A DNA stretch of 64,000 bases, taken from positions 582,673 to 646,672 of the forward strand of contig NZ_JAGQBJ010000001.1 of the NCBI RefSeq assembly GCF_024345575.1, in the 5' to 3' direction. The position numbers and the translations under genes were made by a program. Below are positions 63,883-64,000 of the stretch, one piece after another. Below the pieces are notes generated by a model, which saw only the letters and a list, made by a program, of their open reading frames with translations, had not been told where the DNA came from and made no database searches. Positions within the stretch are counted from its first letter, which is position 1; the number at the start of each line of letters is the position of its first letter. Origin of the DNA: Cyanobium sp. Morenito 9A2 (GTDB lineage Bacteria > Cyanobacteriota > Cyanobacteriia > PCC-6307 > Cyanobiaceae).

Positions 63883-64000
63883 TCATGCCTGCACATTGCG
63901 GATCAACCCTGAATGCCATGCAACAAAACCCGCGACGTTGATGGCCACTGTGACCCAGAAGATAGCCACGAAGTTTGACTTGGAACACTTGTGGCGCAGT
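63883..64000 (-). CDS. C-terminal fragment of a membrane protein (cut by right edge)
   Basis: The readable tail is LRHKCSKSNFVAIFWVTVAI then NVAGFVAWHSGLIRNVQA, ending at TGA 63883-63885, just before attC 5. A single hydrophobic helix fits a small membrane protein cassette. The 5' part is outside the window, so the family cannot be judged. Another frame is open across the same stretch but is less protein-like. Confidence 0.5.
   Translation of the reverse strand, partial: LRHKCSKSNFVAIFWVTVAINVAGFVAWHSGLIRNVQA

Overview
The window looks like a chromosome segment of a high-GC unicellular cyanobacterium of the freshwater Synechococcus/Cyanobium (picocyanobacterial) type. The support is a cyanobacterial set of housekeeping genes (lepA, nfu, serS, rseP, nth, rpsN, pnp, cysQ, rsmI, HU, glgX), a plant-type [2Fe-2S] ferredoxin, a bidirectional NAD(P)-linked Hox hydrogenase with its maturation genes, and very compact spacing with many ATGA start/stop overlaps. 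This placement is inferred from protein content, not from a phylogenetic marker.

Layout. 0-1.1 kb: a three-gene minor pilin operon, cut by the left edge. 1.1-2.3 kb: two decayed genes (an addiction-module antidote and a Uma2-like protein). 2.5-15.9 kb: core genes, interrupted by a Phd/PIN toxin-antitoxin pair and by a lower-GC SPINDLY-type glycosyltransferase. 16-18.9 kb: two PilZ genes and a PilZ remnant around a tRNA-Arg(UCU), then small envelope proteins. 18.9-35.0 kb: a ferredoxin gene divergent from a gapless run hoxEFUYH-hoxW-hypABFC-nifJ-(dihydroorotate dehydrogenase-like)-hypDE. It encodes a hydrogenase, its complete Ni-Fe maturation set and pyruvate:ferredoxin oxidoreductase, so it reads as a fermentation or redox-balancing transcription unit. 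35-40.5 kb: small proteins, gluQ, HU, a degenerate metallo-beta-lactamase-fold protein and glgX.

40.5-46.6 kb is a gene graveyard: a broken flavoprotein gene, a broken IS3-type transposase pair lying against a 5'-less and frameshifted RTX protein gene, over 2 kb without a readable gene, and a frameshifted exonuclease III. 46.7-55.8 kb carries an exported protein and a six-gene operon, arylsulfatase - formylglycine-generating enzyme - membrane protein - DUF1622 - DUF202 - BASS-type transporter. It is followed by an AraC-family regulator, an exported HAD phosphatase and an MscS channel.

From about 56.6 kb to the right edge the composition drops and becomes patchy. Here I find five imperfect palindromes of 87-104 bp with TAAC/GTTA ends that behave as integron attC sites. 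Each lies at the 3' end of a minus-strand gene or gene pair and supplies that gene's TAA stop, except the last, where the stop is 8 bases short. The cassettes carry a decayed mazEF, a methyltransferase, a possible PD-(D/E)XK nuclease, a second methyltransferase and a partial membrane protein. A plus-strand pair, a J-domain protein and an HNH-type protein, sits inside the array. No integrase gene is visible. If one exists, the gene orientation places it beyond the right edge. This array, and the J-domain/HNH pair within it, are the most novel parts of the window.
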